Below are positions 49,487 through 59,644 of a DNA stretch of 64,000 nt, in pieces. The DNA is taken from contig NC_067208.1 of NCBI RefSeq assembly GCF_026262505.1, positions 6,705,962 through 6,769,961 of the forward strand, in the 5' to 3' direction. A program made the translations under genes and the position numbers. The notes beneath the pieces are model-generated. The model saw only the letters and a program-made list of their open reading frames with translations. It ran no database searches and was not told the DNA's origin. This DNA comes from Trichomonas vaginalis G3 (Eukaryota; Parabasalia; Trichomonadida; Trichomonadidae). Position 1 is the first letter of the stretch; each line of letters starts with the position of its first letter.

Positions 49487-49550
49487 TTATGTAAGAATAA
49501 AAAATTAAAAAATAAATAAAAATAAAGTTTATTTTTTTTAAAGTCCAGGG

Positions 49551-50657
49551 CTAAAGTCCATAAAATGAATTAAGAACACATAAATTTTTATCATCCGCGA
49601 CGTGACGAATACATTTTAATTTACTCAAGAATGCGTACCCTGATACATTAAATCTAATTCCTGTCTTATTTAATTTCACAACTTTGAAAAGGAATGTATG
49701 AATAGCTATAAAATGATGAGATGATGTTTTATGGGTTGCTTCCATTTTTTCTGAAATAAATGAATAAATATAATGTTTATAAGTTTTCATATCTTTTATG
49801 TTCTTAATAATGAATGGTATAGACCTTTCAACTTCGTCTTCCTTCGGTGCTGTTCTTTCATATGAAACATTATTGGTATCTTCAATAATGAAACCACAAT
49901 CGCATAAAATTTTATATGTACCAATTGTTTCTTTTGATATTTTATCTAACAAATCAAAAACTTTATCAACACCTGTACATTTATTTAAATAATAATTTGT
50001 GTAAATATCATGGTCTTCTTTCTTAATCGTATTTGTTGCATATGTTACATTTTTCAGTGCTTTTTTGAATTTTTCAGAATCAAGAGGAGGTGAAAGTAAT
50101 ATACATGGATAATCTCCATCGTCAATAAATTGTAACTTATGTTTATGAATAAATTTTGTGCCTTCTTCTGAAAGTGTTTCGTCAATATCACCATCTAATA
50201 AATTTTTAGTAGATTCTGAGACATAATTTTTATATCTTTCTTCATGAGATTTTTGAACTTCTGATTCTGAAGCTGGGATATTCATTAAACCCTCTACTTC
50301 ATTTTCATTATATTTTTCAACTTCTCTTAATTCCTTAATTTTTTCATCTATTTCATCTCTTATTTTTTCCAGTCTTTCAATTTCATCATATTCATCATCT
50401 TTAATCCGTTCTTCATAATATTCAGGGAAAACATCAGGTTCTTTAGGTTTTTCTTCTTCAGATGTGAGATATAAGAAATTTATAACATCATCTTTATTCA
50501 TTTTTCCATCATAATCAAACTCATTTAAAAACTCCGCGAATTTTTGACAATTTCTTAAATAATATTTACTAACCTCATAACCCGCTTCCTCTAATATATC
50601 CTTTATTTCCCTGTTTGTGAATCCCAATTTTTTAACGTCGTTAGTTTTGACACTCAT
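49551..50657 (-). CDS. Unknown 368-residue terminal protein, possible OTU-like N-part of the polymerase gene
   Basis: Intact; the start (MSVKTNDVKKLGFTNREIKD) lies at the edge of the right terminal repeat. An acidic coiled segment (residues 70-115) is followed by a folded part and ends VADDKNLCVLNSFYGL. 'D-D-x-N-x-C' followed downstream, in the next gene, by RLARMLNVNIDFYYC and CGKLHADRI looks like the Cys and His halves of an OTU-type protease. OTU-like domains adjoin the polymerase in some Polintons. The split by a stop at 49551 would then be a gene fission. This is weak inference. Confidence 0.5.
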   Translation of the reverse strand: MSVKTNDVKKLGFTNREIKDILEEAGYEVSKYYLRNCQKFAEFLNEFDYDGKMNKDDVINFLYLTSEEEKPKEPDVFPEYYEERIKDDEYDEIERLEKIRDEIDEKIKELREVEKYNENEVEGLMNIPASESEVQKSHEERYKNYVSESTKNLLDGDIDETLSEEGTKFIHKHKLQFIDDGDYPCILLSPPLDSEKFKKALKNVTYATNTIKKEDHDIYTNYYLNKCTGVDKVFDLLDKISKETIGTYKILCDCGFIIEDTNNVSYERTAPKEDEVERSIPFIIKNIKDMKTYKHYIYSFISEKMEATHKTSSHHFIAIHTFLFKVVKLNKTGIRFNVSGYAFLSKLKCIRHVADDKNLCVLNSFYGL

Positions 50658-50949
50658 TTTCTTACGAATTAAAAAAATAAATTATTCAAAAATGTAAGAC
50701 ATGAATTTTTAAAGTTTATTTTTTTATTTTTTTATTTTTTTTTATTTCATTATGTATGGGTTTAGTGTAAATGTCTTACAATTTTGAAAATTTTTTAAAT
50801 CTTGATTTATTCAAAAACGTAAGAATAAAAACCGTAAGAATCATACATTTTTTACTTCATATGTTAAAAAAAATGATACAAAATCGCTCGATATTGTATG
50901 AATTCTTACGTTTACAAAAAAAGTCACAAAACCCGCATCATATACTACT
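50651..50949 (-). repeat. Element 2 right terminal inverted repeat (299 bp)
   Basis: Complement of 31690-31988, equal in length. Ends CATATACTACT next to the CAAGTA duplication. Confidence 0.93.
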
Positions 50950-50955
50950 CAAGTA
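50950..50955. other. Right target-site duplication of element 2 (CAAGTA)
   Basis: Matches 31684-31689. Confidence 0.9.
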
Positions 50956-51478
50956 GTGTAACTTTTTTATCTACTTTCTCATTTATATCAAGATTTGGGA
51001 ATTTGGATTTAAGATCATCAACTTTATCCCATGCAATATAGTATAAAGGAGATTCTGTTGAATATAAATTCAGAATTTCTTCTTCTTCCATTATAGGTTC
51101 AAAGTTTTCGAATTTGAAACCTTGAAAATGTACAAGTGCTGCTAATCTCTTGTTTTTTGGTTCATAGATACATGAAAATGCGTTTGATATCTTTTGATAA
51201 AGCTCTGAAAATAATTTGATTTCTTTAACTCGAATTTGTGAAAAAATATCAATCAAATAAAGTGCCATTTGGATAGTTATTTTGCAAGTTGTTATTAATT
51301 CGATAATTTGTGAAGATATTTGTAAAATATTATTGGAATTGACACCCCAAATAATTTTTGATGCTTGATCTGGGTATTCGAATACTTTAATTGGCTTAAG
51401 GTCACTGTAAATGTGCTCATTTTCATTTTTTGGCTGCCCTGCTTTGAAAAAAATTTTGAAAAGACAAAAAAAAATCAT
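50950..51478 (-). pseudogene. Ankyrin-repeat (DUF3447-type) gene, N-terminal piece
   Basis: The minus-strand frame contains the helical N-terminal region of trichomonad DUF3447 ankyrin proteins: NNILQISSQIIELITTCKIT, ALYLIDIFSQIRVKEIKLFS, EEEEILNLYSTESPLYYIAW and FPNLDINEKVDKKVTLL. It is cut by element 2 just after KVTLL; the gene continues in frame at 31689. The start at 51478 is the first ATG in the frame; 51424 or lower could also be used. Confidence 0.8.
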
Positions 51479-52036
51479 ACTCTTTTTTACTTGTTTGGCT
51501 GCGAATTGGTCTCTTGAAAAAAGTTATTGATTGCAAAAACCAGAATTTGCATCTTCTTTTAATTGAATTCGAAGTATGGTTTGTTTTGTAAATGAGTATT
51601 TACTCCTGCTTGAATTTAATTCATATTTCTGACAATCGACGTATCGAACAATTGAAATTTAACTTTAAATAGGTGAAAGCCGTGTCATATTGAATGAAAT
51701 TTGCTCTTCAATATCTTAAGAGTCCACTAACAACTATCTGATATATTCTCGAAATGCCGATTACAGGATTGAAAAGACAAAGAAAATAAAACATTTTCCA
51801 TGTTAACTGAGATGTAGCCATTAAAGGACTTCTTTAATATGAGCTGAATACATGATTTAGAACTCAATATTGTTTTACAAAATGGGAAATTTAAATATGC
51901 ATACATTATTTTGAATCAGTCAAATCTAATGCATATTCACCAGTTATTGAGAGGCCTTCAAACAGTTTGAAGACAAAATGTAAAAAAAAGTATAATTTAA
52001 AATGAACTATTTAAAATATAAAAAACGAAACTTTTT
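51479..52036. other. Host intergenic region
   Basis: About 560 AT-rich bases with no credible gene between the ankyrin gene start and the 3' end of the Vps39-like gene. Confidence 0.5.
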
Positions 52037-54724
52037 TTAATTGTTTGCGTTAGTTCCACCTTCGTTCAGACACATAATATGAGTAACAGTGTTATCAGGT
52101 CTTACGTAAAACAGCTGATCATGGAACTCTCTTCCACAAATTGCACAGAAAGTATTTCCTGTTATATGAGCGTATCCGCCCTTTAAATATTTCAGTTGCT
52201 GCTTCTTTCTCTTTATTGTTTCTTCCAAAAGTGCGTTTTCTATTTCCAACCTTCTTAATTCGTTAACTCTGTCAACAGAGACTGTTTCAAGTAGCTTGGA
52301 TATGTCGTACAATGTAACACTCGATGGCAACTTTGAAATCGCTTGTGCATAATCGATTTCTGTGGAATTGTTGTTAACAAGTGTTACAATTCGTTTCCTG
52401 TTAACATCTGAGTCTTTTTCAACCAGTTTATTTAATAATAATGTATAAATTTCACCTGGATTAATTGAGAGCTTTTTAGCGGTTTTTTGACAAAAATCTT
52501 GGGTTATTTCGAAATCTATCTCAACTTTGCATAACAAGTCGAAACAGTCCGACAGCTTTTGGAAGAAGTGGCTCCTGTTCTCGGAAGACCCATTAATGTT
52601 CTGTTTCAAGAAGGAATAAACAATCGAGTAAACTTTTTCTTCAATAAACACAGGATCGATCTCTATCTCTACTTCTCCGAGCTCAAGTACTTCAATGAGA
52701 CCTTTCCGAGTCAACTTGTTCTGTTCGTTCTCTTGCGAAATTGAGATATACTGTTTACCGGCGCGTTCCTTGGTCAAAGGCTGTAGTTTCTTTATGTATA
52801 ACTCGCATAACCTCATGCACAACCTCTTATCTACGAAGTTTTTGTCGAAAATACAAAAACGTAAAAATTTGATTTCTACTAACGTAACATCTATCTTTTT
52901 AACGATGTCCTGGTTGTTACTTAAGTTCTGGATGAAGTTTAGCAGCGATCCATCCTTTCCTACTGAGCCTCCCTCGATAATATGATTCATATCCAAATTT
53001 GGAGAGCAAAATACTTCATAGCTTCGCTCAGGAATGTAATCAACCAAATCCTTGAAGTGAGTTTTGGCCAAAACAGCGTAATCCGGTGAAGAAGTGATGT
53101 ATTTTATAATTGAATCGTAATTTTTCTTACTTTGGAAGTATTTTATAGCTCTTGTGTGTTGCCCATGTACTTGGCATAGCTGGCAGAACATTGATACTGA
53201 GTTTAATGACATAAAGAAGTTAGATGTCGACTCGAAATAAATATCTGAGTAATGTTCCTTAATAAAAGTCTCGAAATTGTCCGGATCCGTAATCGCAATA
53301 CATTTTGCCAGTATTGAGTATATAATTAACTGGTTCATTGCGTCAAAATTCTTTTGAGAATCAAGAACAAAGTAAATATAGTCCTGTAGAGCCTTAACTT
53401 TCTCGACATCGTAACTCTTGATGCCAGTTACGTGTCTATCTTTCACTTGCAAGTATGGTTTCTTCAATGATACGATCTCAAAATTACTCAAAGCTTCGTG
53501 AGGGAAAATTTCAGGGAAATATTTGAATACTTGTGCAGGAGGAAGTAAATCTCGTTGGAAAAATTGAAAGGCTTCGGTTACTTTGTCTTGAGTTAGCAAA
53601 TAAGCACCGTACTTATGGAATAACTGGTGCTCAATAAGGGAGATGTCTTTCTCTGACTCTTGGAATGAGAGACAAAGCTCTAAAGCTGTTAAACTTGACT
53701 TGTCTCCGCCAGATGATTCGACAAAGTTCACTTGGCTGTAGGCTTCTGTAAATTTGATGAAGTAGAGGTTATTAGAAACACCTAACAATAACATTCGGTT
53801 GGGTAAAATGCATAATGTTTGTGATGTAAAAGAATTTGAAAATTCATATTTTTGATTTAATTGTTCGAATGGAATACAGATCATGGAAAATGTTTTTCCG
53901 TATGTAATAAACGCGTATGGATAGCTAATTGTGAAATCAACGACTTCGCTTCCTGCATTTAATTTCAAATCTTGAAATGGGCCTTCCCAAACAAAGCAAA
54001 TTTCATTGGAATCGCTCTTTCTTATTTTGTAATACTGATATGCGACATTTTGTTCAAGAACTTTGCGATCAAACGATTTTGGCATATATCCCTGCGCAAC
54101 ACCAAATCTGCTGAAGGAACCAGCTGGTGGAGGTACATTATTGAACGTCTCTGAGTTGAACATGAACAGCTTTTCGCCCTTTCCGTAGATAATTGCCGAA
54201 TCATTTGTGCAAACAATATTTGAATCTTGGCATTCGATAGATTTACCGAGTTGTCCGAAATTGTTTGCCAATGATAGGAAGAATAAACGCTTTTTTGATA
54301 ACACTAAAAGTTTCTCTCTGTTTGGTTTTATTGCAAAATCATCAATAGGATCAGGAATAGTAGTAATGGGTGTTGGAATCATTGTTGTTGAGTTGACATC
54401 TTCTGGTATTGAATATAGTTTCTGATTAACTAAGACAATTAAAGAGTAATTTCTAACAATATGCGAAACTTTATAATGCGGGACGATTTTCTTGATTTGA
54501 CATTTGCCCCATGGATGGAATTCCGTAAATTCTTGCTTCTTTGCGAGTTTTAGATTCACAAATAAAGTTCTATAGATTTTTCCGTCTTCTGTAACAACGT
54601 AAGCGAAAGAATCAGTGTGAACAATGAATTTGATTTTTTCTGTATCGCCAAAAGTGTGCTTTAATTGAGGAGAATCAAATAAAGGAAAATCTTTTGACAT
54701 TTTGATTTTTTTTTCTGACACCAT
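52037..54724 (-). CDS. Vps39/Vam6-like HOPS tethering subunit
   Basis: Intact, 895 residues. The N-terminal 340 residues are CNH/beta-propeller-like (VVTEDGKIYRTLF, FAIKPNREKLLVLSKKRLFF). The middle is an alpha-solenoid with LIEHQLFHKYGAYLLTQDKV, EAFQFFQRDLLPPAQVFKYF and PEIFPHE, the Vps39_1 pattern. The C-terminus has the Vps39_2 zinc-type end GNTFCAICGREFHDQLFYVR and PDNTVTHIMC. Such proteins tether endosomes, lysosomes and vacuoles through Rab7/Ypt7. A TGFBRAP1/Vps3-type paralogue is the main alternative. The second ATG at 54700 (MSKDFPLFD) may be the true start, since trichomonad leaders are short. Confidence 0.7.
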   Translation of the reverse strand: MVSEKKIKMSKDFPLFDSPQLKHTFGDTEKIKFIVHTDSFAYVVTEDGKIYRTLFVNLKLAKKQEFTEFHPWGKCQIKKIVPHYKVSHIVRNYSLIVLVNQKLYSIPEDVNSTTMIPTPITTIPDPIDDFAIKPNREKLLVLSKKRLFFLSLANNFGQLGKSIECQDSNIVCTNDSAIIYGKGEKLFMFNSETFNNVPPPAGSFSRFGVAQGYMPKSFDRKVLEQNVAYQYYKIRKSDSNEICFVWEGPFQDLKLNAGSEVVDFTISYPYAFITYGKTFSMICIPFEQLNQKYEFSNSFTSQTLCILPNRMLLLGVSNNLYFIKFTEAYSQVNFVESSGGDKSSLTALELCLSFQESEKDISLIEHQLFHKYGAYLLTQDKVTEAFQFFQRDLLPPAQVFKYFPEIFPHEALSNFEIVSLKKPYLQVKDRHVTGIKSYDVEKVKALQDYIYFVLDSQKNFDAMNQLIIYSILAKCIAITDPDNFETFIKEHYSDIYFESTSNFFMSLNSVSMFCQLCQVHGQHTRAIKYFQSKKNYDSIIKYITSSPDYAVLAKTHFKDLVDYIPERSYEVFCSPNLDMNHIIEGGSVGKDGSLLNFIQNLSNNQDIVKKIDVTLVEIKFLRFCIFDKNFVDKRLCMRLCELYIKKLQPLTKERAGKQYISISQENEQNKLTRKGLIEVLELGEVEIEIDPVFIEEKVYSIVYSFLKQNINGSSENRSHFFQKLSDCFDLLCKVEIDFEITQDFCQKTAKKLSINPGEIYTLLLNKLVEKDSDVNRKRIVTLVNNNSTEIDYAQAISKLPSSVTLYDISKLLETVSVDRVNELRRLEIENALLEETIKRKKQQLKYLKGGYAHITGNTFCAICGREFHDQLFYVRPDNTVTHIMCLNEGGTNANN

Positions 54725-55204
54725 ATCATTTCAATTCATAGAAGCATAAGATAAGATATGTAAGACTTTTTATAAGCCTGAGATGGAGATTAGAGGCTGT
54801 TTATTCATTGCAAATCCGTGTATTGAAGTTTTTATTTTGAATTCACGAATCATTAAGCATATTCTATTCAAGCATTATTATCTAGTGATGATTTAAAGAT
54901 CTATGATGACTTTCGAATGATTCAAAAATGTAATTTTCTATGATGATTCCGATTCGATGAGGAAAATTCGACAAACTTAGACAATGTATGTTGTAGATAT
55001 GGTTTGACGGATAATATTTATCACAAAACATCTCATTCTTTTAGTAAATATAATCTTTGGAAATAATCTTGATTTTATGCAAAATGTTATCTACAATATA
55101 TTATGTGTAGAGTATCTTCAATGTGTATAGCAATGAAATTGAATCAGAATGAGCATAATACAATGATATTGAAACAAATGAAATTTTAAACGTCATTTTT
55201 TATT
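54725..55204. other. Host intergenic region, divergent
   Basis: About 480 AT-rich bases between divergent genes. A TCATT initiator-like element lies at 55193-55197, eight bases before the ATG of the chromodomain gene. Otherwise nothing notable. Confidence 0.5.
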
Positions 55205-55714
55205 ATGAGTGATTCGGAATTAGAATTCTCTCTTGAATCATCAAAGAATCCTTCACCAGTTAAGAAAAAAGATGTTAAACCTATGAAAGCTGATTCAGCT
55301 TCAGATGAAGACTCAGAAGATGATTATGAAGAAGATTCTGATGTTTATGAAGTTGAAGATATTTTGGGTCATAAAATTGTTAACAACAAAACTTATTATC
55401 ACGTCAAATGGAAAGGATATCCGATAGAAGAAGCCACTTGGGAAATCGAAAGTAATTTAAATTGCGATCAAATTTTAAACAAATACTTAAAATCATATGA
55501 AAATTATATTGATTCGGCGCAATTACCAGGAAAACCAATTCCAATTCCTAAACGTGTGCTGAAAATCAAAAAATCAAAAGATGATGAAATTGTTTATGTT
55601 GTGCAGTACAAAGATGGAAAAACTGCTGATGTCACATCTGAATCTATGAAGAAGCTAAATCCAAAGCTCGCAATTCGCTTTTTAGAAGATTCGATTTATT
55701 ACAATGCAAAGTAA
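55205..55714 (+). CDS. Chromodomain protein (HP1-like)
   Basis: 169 residues, intact. After an acidic serine-rich start, residues about 47-97 form a chromodomain: VYEVEDILGHKIVNNKTYYH, VKWKGYPIEEATWEIESNL, with the aromatic cage positions Y48, W69 and Y/W near 79. Residues 110-165 (RVLKIKKSKDDEIVYVVQYK, LNPKLAIRFLEDSIYY) resemble a chromo shadow domain. It probably binds methylated histone H3 and could act in silencing, including of mobile elements; that last link is inference. Initiator TCATT precedes the ATG. Confidence 0.82.
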   Translation: MSDSELEFSLESSKNPSPVKKKDVKPMKADSASDEDSEDDYEEDSDVYEVEDILGHKIVNNKTYYHVKWKGYPIEEATWEIESNLNCDQILNKYLKSYENYIDSAQLPGKPIPIPKRVLKIKKSKDDEIVYVVQYKDGKTADVTSESMKKLNPKLAIRFLEDSIYYNAK

Positions 55715-55942
55715 CGAATTTTAACATATTGTTACCTTGTAATCTACTATGGATTCCGAGAAGAGTTAATTTTATTCTCATTTTTCTTCTATTTGAAATT
55801 TTAATTTTTGTATATCATAATTTCCTTTAGATTTTATAATAAATTGTTTGTTATCGATAAAAGCCAACAACATCAAATAGAAAGAATACCTTTTTTATAA
55901 CAAATAACGCATATGTCAACAAAAAAAATTCAAACAAATAAT
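55715..55942. other. Host intergenic region, convergent
   Basis: AT-rich spacer between convergent genes; nothing else seen. Confidence 0.4.
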
Positions 55943-56500
55943 TTAATTTCTAATAATGTGAAGAGAGGCTCCAAGCCGAGGTCTTGGTCGTTTTTGTCCA
56001 AGAAGCTTCTTCAAATCTTCTGATATTGAAGTACCTCCAATATCTACTGAAGGTTTACGAATAGGCATTGAACGAGTCATAGCGGTATGAGAGCGCTCGG
56101 TTGGGTAGTTGATAGTCATTTCATTATTGAGACTTCTTGTTTCGAGCTTTGATTGTCCCCTTGTAAGTGTTTTCATAGTAATTTTATGTTTCATAGCAAC
56201 TTTGACTTGATCCACATCTACTGGGCAAATAGGAAGTGTAGTTAAGATTTTCGTTTGCATTCCAGAATCTTCTAATGATTCTCCTTCTTGAACAATGAAA
56301 TCCCATGAGCCTTTTGTAAGCTTTCCAACCGGGGTAGATTGTTTTTTAACTTTAAATGTTTGCTTCTTCCACTTTTTTTGTGGCCTTGGATGGTAAGCCC
56401 ACTTAGGATCGCTGAATCTTAAATTTGAACGGCCACGTGTGATTCCATCCCTTGGTGGAAGCTCAATCCTGTCGCCAATGACGATAGTTGGGAGCTCCAT
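55943..56500 (-). CDS. Unknown basic host protein
   Basis: 185 residues, intact: MELPTIVIGDRIELPPRDGI, WAYHPRPQKKWKKQTFKVKK, then a Thr/Arg-rich middle and RKPSVDIGGTSISEDLKKLL with a basic end. Codon use and spacing look like a host gene. I recognise no domain; it is probably trichomonad-specific. Confidence 0.6.
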   Translation of the reverse strand: MELPTIVIGDRIELPPRDGITRGRSNLRFSDPKWAYHPRPQKKWKKQTFKVKKQSTPVGKLTKGSWDFIVQEGESLEDSGMQTKILTTLPICPVDVDQVKVAMKHKITMKTLTRGQSKLETRSLNNEMTINYPTERSHTAMTRSMPIRKPSVDIGGTSISEDLKKLLGQKRPRPRLGASLHIIRN

Positions 56501-56745
56501 CTGTAAAAAAATTACGTTTTTTTTATTTTTGATTACATATGGATTTGTAAATTAGCTATTATGATGGGGAAACAACCAAGCTTACTGATGTGTAATTAAG
56601 ATGACTGATTTCCAGTAATAGATTTTAGGAAATTATTATTGAAGCATCAAAATCCAAATTTAATAGTAAACATATTTGTTTATGATAATAAAAGTACTAG
56701 AATATAAAAGAATAGGAACTGAAGGCAAGAATATCGCGATCAAAA

Positions 56746-57075
56746 TCATATTGCTTCGTTTTCAACAAGGCCAAGATCAACATCTGGATCGTATTTGCCA
56801 CTATCTTGCCTCTTCTTAAGAATTATTGCAACGATTGTTACAGTTATTATAATAATTGCGAAACTACCTAAGGCAATTGCCAAAGGAATTTTCTTATTTT
56901 CTCCACTTTCGTCTGGTGTTGGTGTTGGAGTTGGAGTTGTTGAATTTGTCGAAATTTCAGATGATGAAGATGAAGCTATTTCTTCGTCTTCGAAAACTTC
57001 TCCTTTCATTTCTTTTCTGAGGTCGGCTGCATCATATTTAATAGCAGATAGGAGCAAACATGCAAAAAATATCAT
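56746..57075 (-). CDS. Small type I membrane protein
   Basis: I choose the start at 57075 (MIFFACLLLSAIKYDAADL): it begins a signal peptide, and TCATT (57082-57086) lies just upstream. A longer frame to 57189 exists but puts the signal internally. The mature part is short, acidic and Ser/Thr/Pro-rich (SSEISTNSTTPTPTPTPDES). It is followed by one membrane segment (IPLAIALGSFAIIIITVTIV) and a cytoplasmic tail KKRQDSGKYDPDVDLGLVEN. Likely a glycosylated surface stub of unknown role. Confidence 0.65.
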   Translation of the reverse strand: MIFFACLLLSAIKYDAADLRKEMKGEVFEDEEIASSSSSEISTNSTTPTPTPTPDESGENKKIPLAIALGSFAIIIITVTIVAIILKKRQDSGKYDPDVDLGLVENEAI

Positions 57076-57189
57076 GCTTCCAATGATTTTTTTATTTGAT
57101 CCTTTGAATGGAAAAAATTGAATGGATAAATCACAATCTGTCAAATTATCTAATCCTAGTTTTGACATGCAATAATCAACACTTGCCAC

Positions 57190-58915
57190 ATAAACAAATG
57201 ATCTTTAAATACTATAGCCAAAAATTTGTATGATTTTCTAGTGAATTACAAAGATATGATAGCTCAAAACGAGATAGATGTTTGGCTGGTCGACTGTCAC
57301 TGTGTGATTACAGTATGCAATCAAAATGATCTCCAATTTCGCATTGGAATCTTTCAATTTGTTATTGAATTTTACAATTTGTATTCTATTATATGATTCA
57401 CCTCGGATATAAACATTTTAATATCATATCAATGAATCAAACATTCTACGAAATGATATATACTATTTGTCTCAATTTGTTAAAATCATAAGGCAAAATA
57501 TACATGATTCTTCATCAGCATCTATCTCTGTCCAATTATATTCAATTCACATCAGCATGTTCATTTACTATTACAATGAATGATTTCAATTGAATTTTAA
57601 ACAGAAATTATTATGGCAAACATCACGGAATAATAAAAAAAATCAAAAAAATGGGTATGGCTCAAAACATCTGCCTTATAATGAGCTTTCCAGAATGCAA
57701 ATTTTTCTTGTATTTTTTAAGGGTGCACCCGTATGTACGTTTATTTGAGAGGAGGAGGATTACCCTCTCAATTTTGAGGGATTCGTTAGTTTATTTTCTC
57801 GATGAATATGCAATAAAATTTGATTTTTACCTTATCAATATACTTCATATAATATACACATGTTCATGTAAAAACTTTTTTCCAAAATCCTCAGGAATTA
57901 AGGGATTTTTGAATTTTAAGAATTTTTTTCGAATTTTTTCGAAAAAAAAATATTTTCAGAACAGCCTTAACGGCTAAGATTTAGGAACAATGTTAAGTAT
58001 CAAAAAGAAAGGAGGTCTGATATAGACAACATATATCGTTGAAGGTTGAAAAAATCTCTAATATTTGAGCCCAAAATTTCAAATTTTAATTTTTTGAAAA
58101 AAGAGGCCACCCGTATGTACGTTTATTTGAGAGGAGGAGGATTATATTTTTGAAAGGGTGAAACATTATGAATATGTTAATTATATAATAATATGTATTA
58201 TTATAAAAAAGAAAAAATAAAGCACGTTAAAATTTTTCTTTCTTGATTTTTTACAAAATCTACTTAGAATTATGCAAAATATGACTAAATAATTATAAAT
58301 TTCAAGTTAAATTTTAATTTTGATAAATAATTTAAATTTCAAAATATCAAGTTCAGTTCGACTATGTATGTAGTAATTCCTCAATAAAGTGCCAAAACCC
58401 TATTAAAATATATGAACATTTTCAACATTTTAATGTTTTTATTTAAAATTTGATGGAATATGAGCTTCAAACAATTATTATGTAATAAAAATAATTAAAT
58501 ATATGTATTTATTCGTATTACAACAGTAGTAAGTCGATTCTTCCTTTCTTCTACTGAGTTTTGAATTTGATTTCGAATTGTAAAGAGATTCAAAGGGAAA
58601 ATACTAGCGGATAAAAACTACCTCCATGAAAGGGTCATAATGGACTCAAGTTGTATTTTTTGATATTTTTTGCTTTTCGAGCCTAAATAGGTAGCCAAGA
58701 TAATGCCTAAAAATAAGGTTCTAAATTCTGAAGTTTACATGATCCTCTCGTGTGCACCCTTAAACATTTCGAAATTAGAACATAATTGTAAAACAGAACT
58801 GAGTCTTTAATGTGGAACAAAGAACAATGAATATCCTAATATATTATAAAAAATAAACAAAACTAATTAATAAAATATTGTAATAACTTTCGAACTTAAA
58901 GCTCTGATCTTGTAT
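57190..58915. other. Host intergenic region with MITE-like element
   Basis: About 1.7 kb without a host gene; 57720-58760 is a separate MITE-like element. The rest is AT-rich with nothing recognised. Confidence 0.5.
57720..58760. mobile_element. MITE-like element with AGGGTGCAC ends
   Basis: Inverted ends AGGGTGCACCCG and, in complement, AGGGTGCACACG delimit 1,041 bp. TA stands on both sides (57718-57719 and 58761-58762), as in Tc1/mariner-type insertion. A 35-bp word CACCCGTATGTACGTTTATT with TGAGAGGAGGAGGATTA occurs at the left end (from 57726) and again near 58107. No transposase is encoded. Confidence 0.5.
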
Positions 58916-59326
58916 CTATTTTTTACCAATGAGATCAAGCTGCTTTTTTTCTTCCTCTGATAAACTATTAAATTTTGCCATACAATCGTCATCGTCAATG
59001 AATATATCATCATATTCTTTTTTGAAATTGTACATTCTTTTCACATCTGTTTCATTTTGAATCAGTTTATCGCAATTCGAGCTAATTGATTCAAATAAAT
59101 TTAAAAGCTGTTGTAAGTCGGATTTTTTAATTCTTACTTGAGTCATTTGACCTAAATTTTTATTGTGTAAATATGCAGCATTTTCGAAAGTTAATGGAAT
59201 TTGATTAGAATTCATTTTTTGTAAATTTTCGAGAATTGCATCACGAGTTGGATCAAGTTCGTTTCCCTCTACAGCTTCTTTTTCAATTTGATCCCTTACC
59301 TCTTTGGGTATAATAATACAACTCAT
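58916..59326 (-). CDS. Unknown small host protein
   Basis: 136 residues, intact, mainly helical and charged: MSCIIIPKEVRDQIEKEAVE, LTFENAAYLHNKNLGQMTQV, LQQLLNLFESISSNCDKLIQ and an acidic FIDDDDCMAKF near the end. No family recognised. It is the last host gene before element 3, which begins about 170 bases upstream of its start. Confidence 0.6.
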   Translation of the reverse strand: MSCIIIPKEVRDQIEKEAVEGNELDPTRDAILENLQKMNSNQIPLTFENAAYLHNKNLGQMTQVRIKKSDLQQLLNLFESISSNCDKLIQNETDVKRMYNFKKEYDDIFIDDDDCMAKFNSLSEEEKKQLDLIGKK

Positions 59327-59522
59327 GAATAAAAAAAATTGACTTTTTTTTTCTCATTGATCAAATTGATTTTGATTTGATTAGTTCTAAAGTGAGCAAA
59401 ACGTCTAAAAATAAGATTATTCTTATCATTATTAAAAAAGTGTTCAGATTTTTTGATGAATATGAAATTGACTTTTGTACTAACTAAATCCGGTATTAAT
59501 AGTACAGTATACATTGTGCGTC

Positions 59523-59545
59523 GCCTGTAGCCTACAGCTACAGGC
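59523..59545. repeat. Hairpin near the left end of element 3
   Basis: A perfect 9-bp stem GCCTGTAGC/GCTACAGGC around loop CTACA, about 20-25 bases from the presumed tip, comparable to the hairpin in the ends of element 1. Confidence 0.75.
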
Positions 59546-59644
59546 ACCGACACAATGAAAAAAGTGACAGAAAACTGACACCATACGGGCGCGCATATGT
59601 ACGCATATATGTGTAAAAATAAACGTTCATATGTAAACTAACCT

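Larger units (their letters stand above)
31690..50949. mobile_element. Element 2: Maverick/Polinton-type element with PolB and primase-helicase
   Basis: A 19,260-bp element with 299-bp inverted ends starting AGTAGTATATG and a 6-bp CAAGTA duplication. It carries PolB, a broken integrase, packaging ATPase, capsid protein, minor capsid candidates, a fibre protein, two amphipathic peptides and a primase-SF3 helicase. Combining PolB of the protein-primed type with a primase-helicase in one element is unusual; Polintons usually have only PolB, virophages often a helicase. Large genes are mostly open, so it looks younger than element 1. Confidence 0.92.

Noticed and set aside
59323-59553. 76-codon minus-strand frame at the host/element 3 border
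   Set aside because: It runs from element DNA into host leader sequence and has only AT-rich low-complexity residues.
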